Notes under the pieces: generated by a model
The model's input: only the letters and a program-made list of their open reading frames with translations
Told to the model about the DNA's origin: nothing
The model's database searches: none
Made by a program: the position numbers and the translations under genes
Shown here: positions 20,378 to 32,560 of the stretch, piece by piece
Layout of the letters: the number at the start of each line of letters is the position of its first letter
Position numbering within the stretch: the first letter of the stretch is position 1
Assembly (NCBI GenBank): GCA_963691705.1
Contig: OY829542.1
Coordinates: 20,632,579 to 20,696,578 of the forward strand
Origin: Viola odorata
Taxonomy: Eukaryota; Streptophyta; Magnoliopsida; Malpighiales; Violaceae
Direction: 5' to 3'
Length of the DNA stretch: 64,000 bases

Positions 20378-23300
20378 ATGTCAACAATATCAACAGCCAC
20401 TTCGCCTCCTTTCTTAAATGTTCATCACTACATAAGCCTCAAATTAACCCATGAAAATTTCCTCTATTGGCGTACCCAGATGAAACCATTTCTCCTCGGT
20501 CAGGGGCTTTTTGGATATGTCGATGGCACGATCCCGTGTCCGTCTGAGCAGCTTGTTGTTGCGGGACAAGCTCAACCACAGAGGAATCCTCTATTTACAG
20601 TCTGGGTTCAGCAGGATCAACAGATTATGAGTGTTATAATCAGCACTCTCTCCCTTGATGCGCTTCCTATAATTATAGACTGTACCACCGCACGTCAAGT
20701 TTGGCAGTCCTTGGAAGCAGCATTTGCCTCTCCGTCTACGTCACAGGTATTATCTCTTCATCTTGCTCTCCATAAACTGAAACAAAGGGATGATAATGTT
20801 TCTAGCTATCTAAAACGAGCTAAAGTTATTTATGATGAGTTATCTGCGACTGGACATCCAGTCCCTCAAGAAGATTTTGTTGTTTATGTATTGCGTGGTT
20901 TACGCTCTGAACTGAAAACTATTGTTGCATCTCTGAATACTCGTCTGAGTTCCTTGACATTTTCTGATCTTCAGAGTGCTCTCATTAGTCATGAATTTTT
21001 ATTGGATGATGATTTGCCTGCTGTTAATCCTTCTTCTGATCTGACTGTACCTAAGACCATTCCTGAGCCCCCAGTTGTGCACTACACACAGCACACCTCA
21101 CAAGGATCTCAACGACCCACCAACAACCGAGGTGGCCGGTACCACAGGGGCGGTAGAGGCCGCCACAATCGTTAATGGAACAACCAAAATAATCAGTGGA
21201 ACAACCAGCGTTCCAATAATAGTCCTCGATGCCATATTTGTCGCAGCTATGGCCACTATACGACTACCTGTTCTATGAGGTTTTCACCTGCACCACCAGT
21301 CCACAATCCACAAGCAAACCTAGTGGAGAATGCTTTTGGACAACAATCCATGTGGTATCCTGATACAGGTGCTTCACACCACGTGACTCCTGATGTGAGT
21401 CGTCTATCTACCTACAATGATTACCATGGTTCCGACATGCTGCAGATGGGGAATGGTAAGACTATACCAATTGAGCACATTGGTAACACCTCTCTTCAAA
21501 CTCCATCTCGCTCTTTAACCTTACAAAATGTTTTGCATGCCCCAGAAATATCTAAGTCCTTAATTTCAGTACAAAAATTTGCCACTGACAATCATGTTTA
21601 TTGGGAATTTCACCCTCGTCATTTCTTTGTGAAGGACCCGATTACCAGACAAACACTATTCCACGGGCAGAGTAGTGGGGGCCTTTACTGTTTGCAGCCC
21701 GGCGTTTCTCCAGTTCAGCAACCCACAGTCAACCTAGCTGAGCGTACTACTGCAGAGGTCTGGCACAGGCGGCTTGGGCATCCAGGAACTCAAGTTTTTC
21801 AATTACTAGCTAATCGAAATAAACTGCCTCTTATGGCTCCTTCTGTTAAGAACTTCTTTTGTCAGTCTTGTCCGTTTGGTAAGTCGTCCAAATTGTCTTT
21901 ATCAGTCACAGGTCATACCAGTCATGCACCTTTGGATTTAATTTTTGCAGATGTTTGGGGTCCAGCTCCTGTGTTATCTTCAACTGGTCATAAATATTTT
22001 TTACTTCTCGTCGATGATTATTCACGCTTCTCTTGGATTTATCCTTTATCACTCAAATCAGATGTCTACTCTACCTTTATTCAGTTTCAAAAATTTGGTG
22101 AGCATCAGTTTGATAAAAGAATTAAATCCGTACAAACAGATTGGGGGGGAGAATTTCGAAAATTAAATCCATATTTCTTGTCAGTCGGGATTCAACACCG
22201 ATTAATCTGCCCCCACACCCACGAACAGAATGGGCAGGTCGAACGTAAACACAGACATGTTGTCGAATGTGGTCTAACCTTATTGAAACATGCATCTCTA
22301 CCATCCAAATTTTAGTTATATGCATTTGATACTGCTACATATCTCATCAATCGGCTACCCTCTCCGACCCTACACAATGAGTCCCCGTTTCAGAAACTGT
22401 ATAAACGAAATCCGGATTTTTTATTTCTAAAAACCTTTGGGTGCTCCTGTTTTCCTCACCTTCGACCATATAATAGACACAAAATGGACTTTCGAACTAA
22501 ACACTGTGTATTCCTAGGCTATAGTCCATTTCACTCTGGTTACCGCTGCCTTGATGTTACTACAAATCGTCTCTATATTGCACATCATGTCCGTTTTGAT
22601 GAGTCTTCGTTCCCCTACTTTTCCCAATCTGCTACTCAAAATATGTCTGTTTGTCACAATGAAAATTCTCCTGTTGTTGCTCCTTGGTTGCTTCCTTTAA
22701 CATCTGTGTTGCAGGCTCAGTCACCTTCAGCCCATTGCCAGCCTGCTGCCTCCAACCCATCTGCTGCACCTGCACGCTCTAGTCCATCTGCTGCACCTGG
22801 AACGCCTGGTTCATCTTCTGACATTCCGGCCAACTCTCTACAAGGTCCCCTTACAACTCAGCCCGTGGCTCCCTCTCCAGCCCATAGCTCAGCCCAAACT
22901 CCATCTTCCCAGCACACTCAAATACCCAGTTCCTCTTCCACATCTACAGTCCCTTCCTCGGCTACAAGTCAATCAAATGATGTCCCTCCTCCACTGCCAC
23001 GCCGCACCCACACCATGGTCCTCCGGCCACACCCAAAACCAAAACAACCATTCAACGCCCTACTCACATCGGTCTCTTCCTCTGAACCGGCAACTTACTT
23101 ACAGGCTAGTGTTTCTCCTGAGTGGCGCAAGGCCATGGATAGTGAGATGTCTGCTCTTCAACGGAATAATACGTGGATATTAGTTCCAAAAACTTCCTCC
23201 ATGAACCTTGTTGGTTGCCGCTAGGTTTATAAAATTAAAAGGCATGTTGATGGCTCGATCGAGCGTTACAAAGCACGTCTCGTTGCAAAGGGGTTTCACC

Positions 23301-24688
23301 AACAGGAGGGTGTTGACTTTAATGAAACATTCAGTCCGGTCGTCAAACCATCCACGATTCGGTTAGTTCTCTCTATTGCAGTCATTTCGGGTTGGGGTAT
23401 CCGTCAACTTGATGTCCATAATGCCTTCCTGAATGGTGATCTATTGGAACCTGTCTTCATGGTCCAACCTCCTGGTTATATTGATAAAACCAGTCTTGAT
23501 CATGTCTGTCTTCTCAAGCGTTCCTTGTACGGTTTGAAACAGGCTCCCCGTGCCTGGTATTCCAAATTGGCCTCCTTCCTGCTTACCATGGGTTTTGTTT
23601 GCTCTCGTCTTGATACATCACTGTTCATCTATCGTCATCAGAATATCGTTGTGTACTTGCTGGTGTACGTTGATGACATTGTACTCACCGGGAGTGACTC
23701 TACTTTTCTCCGCACACTCATCACAAATCTTGGTCGGGCCTTTATGCTTCGAGACTTGGGTGATCTGAATTTTTTCTTGGGTATTGAGGCACATCGCACG
23801 TCCTCTGGTCTTCACTTAACACAGACACGGTATGCCCATGATTTATTGAGTAAAGCAGGTATGCTTACTGCCAAGCCAGCTCCAACACCTATCTCCTCTA
23901 CCTCTGTCTCTTTGGAATCTTCACAAGCTCTCTTTCATGATGCTACTCTCTTCCGCAGCACTGTTGGTTCCTTACTGTATCTTACTATGACACGGCCTGA
24001 CATTGCCTTTGCCGTTAATAGGGTCTGTCAATTCATGCATCAACCTTTGGTAAGACATTGGCTCATGGTTAAACGCATATTACGCTATGTGTGTGGCACT
24101 CTTTCTCTTGGTCTATACTATAGACAATCCCCTCATCCTACTGTACAAACCTTCACCGATGCGGATTGGGCTGGCTGCTCTATTGATCGCAAATCCACCG
24201 GTGGTTACCTAACGTATTTTGGTACGAACTTGATTTCCTGGCAGTCTAGGAAACAACGTACTGTTGCTCGTTCCTCTACCAAAGCAAAATACAAAGCATT
24301 GGCCGATGGTGTTGCAGACTCCACATGGGTTGGCCTCCTTCTACGAGAACTTGGCTATCCTGTCTCATCTCCCCCCATTCTCTGGTGTGACAATTTAGGT
24401 GCTACATATCTCTCTGCTAATCTCGTGTTTCATGCCCGCACTAAACACGTGGAAGTTGATTTCCACTTTGTTCGTGATAGAATCGCCAAGCGTGAACTAT
24501 TGGTACGCTTTGTCTCCACCGACGATCAACTTGCTGATATCTTGACCAAAGGGCTGTCCACTACGCGCTTCTGTTCTTTACGGGACAAACTATCGCTTTT
24601 GCAAGGCCCTCGCTCTGTTTGCGGGGGGGTATCAAGTAACAAACCCAAACCCATCTGCAAATCAAATTTGAAATCAGCCTTATCCTAG
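20378..24688 (+). pseudogene. Ty1/copia gag-pol polyprotein with three nonsense codons
   Basis: A single frame of about 1436 codons. Gag (20378-21175) has the UBN2-type YWRTQMKPFLLGQGLFGYVD motif. A CCHC knuckle CHICRSYGHYTTTC follows at about 21230-21270. Protease has DTGASHH (21361). Integrase has an HHCC region near 21760-21880 and the DDE residues in FADVWG, QTDWGGEF and NGQVERKH. RT has [11 protein letters not shown] (23668). RNase H is at about 24150-24520. Stops are TAA 21173-21175 (probably CAA), TAG 22313-22315 and TAG 23222-23224 (each probably TGG). The usual RNase H TEAEY motif reads TKAKY (24278-24292), losing the catalytic Glu. All fit C-to-T change on one strand or the other, as expected from cytosine methylation. 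Not functional. Confidence 0.92.
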
Positions 24689-24873
24689 CTTTATCCTAAT
24701 CTCTATCTCTATCTCTATTTAAATTCAATTAGATAGGTTTTAAATTCTCATGTAAATCTAAATAGCTGCTATCTGTACACTGATATAAATATGTACTCCA
24801 TGAGGCAAATCAATACACATTATTTTTTCATTCCTCACATACCTGTTATCAAAGTCTGTTCTGTATTTCAAGT
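24630..24873 (+). repeat. 3' LTR of the complete copia
   Basis: 244 bp, the partner of 20101-20346. It lacks one AC dinucleotide (CACACATT versus CACATT) and has G for A once. Confidence 0.93.
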
Positions 24874-24878
24874 ATGTG

Positions 24879-26765
24879 AGCCTCTTTAAAACTTGATGAT
24901 TGTGGTACTAATCACGTAATCGATGAATGAGCAAATGAACTTGTTGCATCTCTAACAAAAAGATGACTATCTCCTAAATTACATTGACAAGAAACAACAA
25001 ATATCCAAAACCGAAAATCAACTCAATTGTTTTCATTCTTAAGACACAATGCAATGCATTCACTCATCCTCCATTTGGAAGACTATGACTCGAGAGTCAA
25101 TACCCTTAGGGACAGTGTCGTTGGTATTAAATAAATGGAAGCTTGCAAGAAATTTAATGAATTCATATTCATATTGTAACTAACCACAACTCAATTTTAG
25201 CTAGAATCTTTGTTCCATTTTCAAGTTCTTGCCACTTGCTGCTTAAGTTGGGTTTAACTACACTTATTGCCTTCGTAAAGTAGTCGTACTTGAGTGATCG
25301 TAGCTAGTAGAATAAATCGCAATCAACATCCATAAATAAGGTTTCTAAGGGAAACTCATGCATTCAGGATTTGTGGACTAAATATAACTCAGGAAATTCT
25401 ATAATAATAATAATAATTTTGAGAACTCAATTTCATGGAGTTGCATACAAATGATCTAAAAAAACACTTATTTAGAGGAGAATGATAAGTTCAGATGAAT
25501 AAACTAATTATGTTGTAGGTAATATAATGATAAAAAAATACGACTTCCATTTCTCAGGTGCAACATGAATGATTCAGAAGACGCAAGATAGATTTGCTTC
25601 GTACATGTCAATCTTCATATAAAGAATCTTACGGGATTATCTGATTGACCTTGATTATAAGAATATTTGATCTACATTCTCTAATTAGCATCATAGTTGT
25701 TTCTTCACACAAGGATTGTAAGTTACTTGTGAAATATACTATAATGTTGGGTTAACATATGTTGAGATTTCGATGAATATGTTTGGTTTTGTGAATATTT
25801 AAGATAGAAATCTAGTTCTTGAAACATACAAAAACAACAATGAAACACAATTACCTTTTATTTCTTTAACAAGTCTTTCAAGGTCTCCACATGTCACACA
25901 TAAGATGTAAATCTTAAATTTCGTATGTTAAAAGACTCATTATATAGTATAACATATTTAATAGTATGAATATCTCAAATTTTCTCATAATTGTTGATTC
26001 CATGGTATCCATACCAGTAGGTAACAGCAACACCTCTCTTTCATCCACAGTCATATTTAATGCATCAGTTAAATATATGTGGTCAAAACCTAAGCATTCT
26101 TGGTAACGAAAATGCCCTTTGAGTTTGTTTTTGATAAAAATCCCCTCACACTCTCATTAGGTAGATGTACATCTCATTAGGTAGATGTACATATATTCTT
26201 TTCCCCTAATTTAACATATCACATCCATATCACATCAAACTCAATCACAAAAAAGTCACCAAGCGGTAGTGTCAATAACAAAAGTTAATTGGACACAACT
26301 TTTTAAGAGCGACATACTATACGATGCCTGCTTGACATTGTTCAATATCTAAGGCAGTGATAGACGGATGGTGCTCACATAAAATTTTAATTTATTTATT
26401 TTTGAAATGGTACACATTGATAAACAATAATGTTATGCCAATGTGCATTATGGCACACAAACTTAAATATGAGATGATCAAGACATTATGTTATATCATA
26501 TGAATTGGCCTATTATCCTTATATTTTGTTCCACATGGATAAAGAAGGCTTCAATGTTCCCACCGTACCATATATGCTGGCTTACATCTGTTTAAAATAA
26601 TACAAAATAAAAAAAATCATGGGAATATTTTGCCAACATGAGGTACATCCTATAAGAAGATGATAACTAGAATCTAAGTTACCAAATATTTTCACCTCAC
26701 CTTTCCGTCAAACTTATTCTCATAATCAGAATAAGCTATAAAGTTTTTGTGCTGCCTCGAAATAG
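24879..26765. other. AT-rich intergenic DNA, copy A of a dispersed duplication (about 25402-26575)
   Basis: No coding evidence. From about 25402 to 26575 it aligns by eye with 50645-51365 continued at 56722-57190 (copy B). Shared words include AATTATGTTGTAGGTAATAT, AAAAGTTAATTGGACA and GTTCCACATGGA. Copy A has the uninterrupted site GTGGTCAA at 26079-26086, where copy B carries an hAT-like element. A local 23-bp tandem duplication (CATTAGGTAGATGTACATCT) occurs at about 26153-26200. Confidence 0.75.
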
Positions 26766-26768
26766 TAA

Positions 26769-29189
26769 GGCTGCGTTTCACAACGCAAAATTTCTGTTTT
26801 GCAAAATTTTCAGTTTTTGCAAAACAACTGAAAATTTTGCAAAATTTTCAATTCTTTTTCACAGAGTACATTTTCTGTTTTGCAAAATGCATTTTTCAGC
26901 CTTAGAAAACTCGAAATCGTATTCACCTAACAACTATTTCTTATTTTTTTGAAAAACAAAACCTACTACTTTTGTTAAATTAATTTTATTTTAATTAAAA
27001 AACAATGCTAATATTTTTTTTAAAAAAAATAATAAACTAAATAGTAGCCTATTTTAAATTTGTTAAAGATCAAATATAAATATTCTAAATATATTTACAT
27101 CTAAATTCAAAAGCACAAACCATTTAGGAGAAAAAAAAATTTGGAAATGTTTTTTCCAAAATCTGTTTCACAGCAACATTTTGCAAATGGAAAATTTTCA
27201 GCAAATTTTTCAGTTGCAAAACAGATTTTCAGAACTAACACTACAAGTTTAGAAAATTTTGCAAACGTCATATTTGAAGTTTTGTAATTGCAAAACGATT
27301 TTTCAGAATTAACACTACAAGTTTAGAAAAAAATTTAAAAATTCAAAAAAAATTATAAAATCCCAAAAAATGTAAAAAATCCCAAAAAATGTAAAAAATC
27401 CCAAAAAAATGAAAAAAATCCAAAAATAAATAAAAAGATTCCAAAAAAATATAAAAATTCTAAACAAAATTAATCTAAAAATCCTGAAAAAAATTTAAAA
27501 ATTCCAAAAAATTGTAAAAATAATAAAAAATAGTCTTGAATTATTTGGACATGAAATTATTTGTTCAAAAAAATTGTAGAAATCCAAAAGAAAATTAATT
27601 AATCAAAAATTTCCAAAAAAATTGTAAAATTCAAAATTGGAATTAAAAATTAAATATAAATATAATATTTCCGTTCATGAAAATAAAATACATATAAAAT
27701 AGTCTTGAATTATTTGTTCATGACATGAATACTACAAATTTAAACTCTATTGAACTAAAAAATAGATATTTTTTGTCACTATCCGATCCGGTTCTGATAA
27801 CTATGGTCCAAGAATATGGACTAAAATTTGTGACTTGGATTTATATTTCTTAATTATTGGTCCAAGTTGGTAAAGGAAATCTAAGGAGAAGTGGGTTTAT
27901 CACTATAAAATTCATCATTGGACGGACAAACGTGGCATAAGCAGGATCATCTAGACACAATCAACGGCCATTGACGTTGACGCCTCCGAAGCAAATAAAA
28001 GTCTCCACGCGCTCTCTTCAGTTGTCAGGAAGCATGCAATAACGCGTGAGCAAACTAATTTCTCATAGTATGATTGCAGTCGGCCGGCTGGTAATTCCAA
28101 CCTCATCTACATTTTTACTGATATTTTTACTACTAATCAAATAACTCATTGACTTCTCCATTATATATTAAATGGTTCTCCCTCCATTCCCAAAAGAATG
28201 ACGTTTACTATTCTGGCACGTATCTCAAGGCGGCCGGATGACTCAATATTTGTTAAAGATCAAATATAAATATACTAAATATATTCATGTCTAAATTCAA
28301 AAGCACAAGCCATTTAGGGAGAAAAAAATTTTGAGAAGTTTTCAGAAAATTTTCCAAAATCTGTTTCATAGCAACATTTTGCAAATGGAAAATTTTCAGC
28401 AAATTTTTCATTTTTGCAATTGCAAAACAGATTTTCAGAATTAACACTACAAGTTTAGAAAATTTTGCAAACGCCATATTTGAAGTTTTGCAATTGCAAA
28501 ACGATTTTTCAGAATTAACACTACAAGTTTAGAAAAAATGTAAAAATTCCCCAAAAAAGTTAAAAATCTATAAAAAAATTAATCTAAATATCCAGAAAAA
28601 ATGTAAAAACTCTATAAAAAAATTATGAGTATTTAGTATTTACTTATTTAGTATTTATTAAACTAATGTTTGTATGTAAATATTGATCTAATTTTATTCG
28701 TATGAGTTTAATTAGGAGTATTGATTAATTAAAACAATTAGAACATTGGAATCAATTTACTAGGATTAATTTTAGATAAATATAAAAAAATGTGTATCTT
28801 TAGCCATATTTATTCTTATTTGTTTAGGATGTGTGAAGTTATTTATTTTAAATTGAGTTTGTATTTATTTCATAATGTAACTTTCGATAATAACATGATA
28901 AAAAATGTTATTCATTACAATGTTAAACATTGAATTTTACTCATATGATTTTAATTAGAAGCATTAGTTAGTTAAATATCAATTATGAAATATTTTTAGC
29001 ACAATTTGTATCAATTTACATAAATTACAAGGGTAGATATGTTTAAAATAACATTATTATTTTTTTAGATTAATAATATGGATTTATTGAATTAGAGTAA
29101 AAAAAAATATTGAAAATTTTTGCAAGTGAAACAACTTTTGCAAAATTTTTAGAAAATTTTCAGAAAATTTTGCGTTGTGAAACAGCCCC
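26769..29189. mobile_element. PIF/Harbinger-like element with TAA TSD (2.4 kb, no transposase seen)
   Basis: TAA at 26766-26768 and 29190-29192. The ends are GGCTGCGTTTCACAACGC and, reversed, GGGGCTGTTTCACAACGC, continuing as shared CAAAATTT. The interior is very AT-rich with many AAATTTTCAG/CAAAATTTT words and no transposase. A segment at about 27057-27330 is repeated at 28250-28545, and a GC-richer non-repetitive stretch (27770-28250) lies between, so the body looks composite. Confidence 0.7.
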
Positions 29190-29192
29190 TAA

Positions 29193-29996
29193 GTTTGGCC
29201 AAACGATTCATGAGAACCTTCTGATCATCTTCAATTGAACCTTGATCCTTGATTCCTACCTCCATTTTTGTGTCACCAACTTAATTTAATGGAGATTTTG
29301 AAAGTCTACCCCAGATACAGATACAATCTTCTTAGTCATACACTAGAAACAAATCCATTTGTTTGAAGTCCAAAAAATTGGATAGTTCCATAAGTATGTA
29401 TGCCTTTTATTTTCCTAGAATTATTAACATCACTTTTAAAATAATTCAGCAAAAGATCATTTTCTTCATAAATCAAAGTACGTTTTATTAGTTGTTGAGC
29501 ATTATTAGTCATATACTAAAAAGTTGCGTCTTCTGGACAGTGGTAAATAAAACCATGTCTACTTGTGATATTTCCACTTTTAACTTTTATCCCGGTGGTT
29601 AAAAATGACCTAGTCCCCCCTTGAATATTTAAGAATATCCGCACACCTGTGTGAGAGTGTAGTAAAGAACGATTCTTCCTCAGTAGTTTGAATGAGTTGG
29701 ATGACTTATGCCACTAGCCCTGAAAGTTTGTGTTTTGGTTCAGACATTTTCACAAACACTTGTTGAAAAGGTAGAGGGGTGGCTAAGAAGGGGGAATTTG
29801 ATCAGAGAAAGCAAATACAGGATGGAAGGGTGGAAGGTCTGGAGGTCTCGTCTGGCTCGCTCCCAGCAACGAGCTTTGGGAGAATTTCGAGATGAGAAAA
29901 TGGAAACCAGGGAGAAGGCAGATGGGTGAGACAACCTTAACATGCTTCGTCAGGGATATGAAAATCTCATTTGTTCACTGTTTGATATATAGACAT
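29193..29996. other. Non-coding spacer
   Basis: No supported gene. About 75 bp (29350-29425, TTTGAAGTCCAAAAAATTGG...) resembles 31984-32055, suggesting a dispersed repeat relic. A 73-codon frame at 29708-29929 has no recognisable similarity. Confidence 0.35.
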
Positions 29997-31888
29997 TATG
30001 GGTGTCCATCGGACGGTATTTCGGTATACCGTCCGAAATATTTCGGTATTCGGTATACCAAATGCCCCTAAAAAGAATACTGTATCGTACCAAACTAAAT
30101 TTTGGTACCATATCGAACTAAATATCAGTACCGTACCAAAATACCGAAATTAGTTTACCAAAATACCATTCTTTATTAAGCTATGCAGTCAAATTTTCCA
30201 GTAGTATGCAAAAACTTTTTCTTTTACACAAACCACATACACATATCTAAGCAATTAAACATGGAAACACAACGAATACACCAATTTGTTGTTAACTAAA
30301 AAAAAGTACCCCCATGATACCAGGGTACAAGCAGTGGAGGCATTTGAGAACAAGCAGTCCCATTGCAGAATCAGAAGCCTCAATAATGTTGAACAAAAAC
30401 ATACAATTTAGAGCTGCTTTAGTCAAAAGTAAAGAGTCAAATTCAGCAACTGGTCACAATGCAAAGCTGAAACAAATATTTTCCAGTATTTCCCAGAAGT
30501 CTAAACAACAATCCAAATGCATCAATACATTCCAACTGTTACAGCCAAGACACTTGGAAAGTACAGAATAAGGAAGCAAAATTATTCAGATAAGTAAACA
30601 ATTGATACAGAGCAAGTTGAGGAGACAAAGGAGTTATGCTACGAAGCTTAAAACAAATAGAATAAAAACATAAAACATGAAGAAAAAATACATGTAATTC
30701 TATTCGGCCTCTCACTTAAAGGCTAATATGCCAAAGAATATTTAGAGCAGCTCATCCTACTATCCATGGTTCCTGTAACACTTTCCCATAGAGAACCCAT
30801 CAACTGAACCTATCCTAATTCCTTCACTCCCACCAACCTAAAAGTCCTATGACTCCTATCTATCAACTTCTTACTGCTAGTCAAGCCTCAAAACTGCCAC
30901 AATGTATAATCAACCCTCCATCTCTACCTCTGTCCTAGGTTTACTACCGTTAACTAAGGACACCTTTTGCAGGCCTAAACAAATCACTAGATGAATAAGA
31001 AACTGTTTATGATAAGAAAATAAATCAAAGTTGATTAGAGGTTATGTAGGAAAATCATGACAGTCAACAGACAAACAAATGCATCAGCTACCATAGGTAC
31101 AAACAGAGGGGTGGAGGTGGAGCTACCAAAAGCTAAAGGATGTGAAAATCAAAACTTTGGAAAGAAAACGCAGCAAAGGAGTAATGTACATAAGATTTGA
31201 ATAAGAATTGACTGAGAATACCTCAACGACATCAGCATTTCGGCAGAAACTTTGAGCCCGGTAGAGAGTATCTAATTAGGTATTAAGTTTTCTACATTGT
31301 CATTCTATCAAGCTACCTTATAAAGCCCATGTTAACCTAATTGACATTAACAGATTAATTTCAAATTTCATTCAAACCCTAATCTAATCCATACCTTAAA
31401 GAAAACTATTTGCCTTGTAACCTTGTTTGCTTGTGGTGACTGCTTCTGCCTAGTTTGCTTGGAGATGTCGAGATGGTGACTACTTCTGCCTAGGAATTGA
31501 TGATGAGTGAGCATTGTCTATCAGTCTGTGTGTTTGTGAGGTTGAAGATGAGAGTGAGGGAGTTTTCAGTCGAGAGTCTAAGAGTGAGAGATTCAGAGTC
31601 AAGGAGAGGGTGAGCCCAGTGAGGAATTGAGATTTCGAGAGTGAAGGAGAAGAAGAGAATAAAAATTGAAGAAGAGAGGAGATACAAAGAACAGAAATCG
31701 AAGAAGTAAATGTTTTAATCGGTACAGTAGGTTCGGTAATGCTGAACTCGGCAAAACTAATATTATACCGTACCAAAATTTATTTCGGTACAGTACTGAA
31801 ATACCGAACAGTAAATTTGTGTAAAAAATACCAAACGAATTTGCGTAATTTTGGTACAGTACCGCGGTAATTTCGATGCGCACCCCTA
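29997..31888. mobile_element. Non-autonomous hAT-like element (1.9 kb)
   Basis: 8-bp TSD ATAGACAT at 29989-29996 and 31889-31896. The ends are TATGGGTGTCCATCGG and, reversed, TAGGGGTGCGCATCGA. Subterminal repeats of the word TTTCGGTA/TACCGAAA crowd both ends (30010-30170 and 31720-31870), as in hAT elements. No transposase is seen inside. The body (30200-31700) is AT-rich and could hold captured DNA, but none is recognised. Confidence 0.72.
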
Positions 31889-31896
31889 ATAGACAT

Positions 31897-32220
31897 CATC
31901 AAGATGTGTCTCATGGGTTACCACCTCTTGTCGACACTTCATGGATAATTTCTCCACAAGTTGCCTCATCGATAATTGTTCGTTTGAAGCCTGAAAAATT
32001 TGATGGTTCCATAAATATGTATCCCTTATATTTTTCGAGAACTATTAATACTTCAGCATCCTTGTCTCAACCAAAAAATTATCACACCACTAAAAACTTG
32101 CCACATAACAGAAATCTAACACCTCACCTTATTTCTTCCTAACTATCATTTAATCACGTCCGTTTATTTCAAACGAATAATTTTTAGCCCTCTGATCGAG
32201 CCAACCCTAACTAAACCTAG
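31897..32220. other. Repeat relic
   Basis: 31942-31978 (GATAATTTCTCCACAAGTTG...) matches 50404-50439 apart from a few bases, and 31984-32055 resembles 29350-29425. Probably pieces of one old repeat. No gene is supported. Confidence 0.4.
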
Positions 32221-32221
32221 A

Positions 32222-32483
32222 GCATAAATAGAAAAAAGATGCACTATTTACAACATCCAAAAAAATTCAACCCACCCTCCCACTCCCTCTAAAACTCAAA
32301 CAAAAACTCTTTTCTTCAAGATTTTGGCATAAGCATACTGAAGTATTTTTTTTTCTTTTTTCTTTTCTTTAGATCTTGTATCTCATCGATTTTCATCAGT
32401 ATCATCGTTCTATTCCTCCCTTTTCTTCTTCTGCAGTTAGGCTTCCCTTCACTTCGACCGCGTATCGATACCGGATTGACGAC
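32222..32483 (+). promoter_or_regulatory. Candidate promoter and 5' UTR of the interrupted exon
   Basis: GCATAAATAG near 32222-32231 is a possible TATA box. It is followed by a pyrimidine-rich leader with CTTTTTTCTTTTCTTTAG, typical of plant 5' UTRs, before the ATG at 32484. Inference only. Confidence 0.35.
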
Positions 32484-32560
32484 ATGGAGGTAGGGAAGCT
32501 TGGTTCCCACCTTTTTCTTTTTCTTTTTATTCCTTTGCCTTGTTTTTCATCTTCCGACCG
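32484..32560 (+). pseudogene. Candidate first exon of a secreted or membrane protein, split by an LTR element
   Basis: ATG at 32484 opens a frame whose first about 24 residues are a plain signal peptide: a short basic start (MEVGKLGSH), a Phe/Leu core, and a CFSSS end. At 32560 the frame meets the gag-only element. With one copy of the 5-bp TSD removed, it continues in frame at 50114 through RVIIFLSRVLG and DDSDKE to a GT donor at 50169, giving a 132-nt exon of 44 codons in phase 0. I do not recognise the protein and saw no second exon downstream. A chance frame is possible. If real, the nested insertion of 17.5 kb inactivates it. Confidence 0.35.

Larger units (their letters stand above)
20101..24873 (+). 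mobile_element. Complete Ty1/copia element (Ale-like), 4.77 kb
   Basis: LTRs at 20101-20346 and 24630-24873 differ by one substitution and a 2-bp indel. The TSD ATGTG is at 20096-20100 and 24874-24878. The LTR tips read TATCAAG...TTCAAGT and not TG...CA. A primer-binding site TGGTAGCGGAGC (20347-20358) follows the 5' LTR. A G-run lies directly before the 3' LTR. One gag-pol frame fills the interior. Confidence 0.95.

Noticed and set aside
29708..29929. Frame of 73 codons with a basic helix-like sequence
   Set aside because: No homology recognised, no splice or promoter context. Length is expected by chance.
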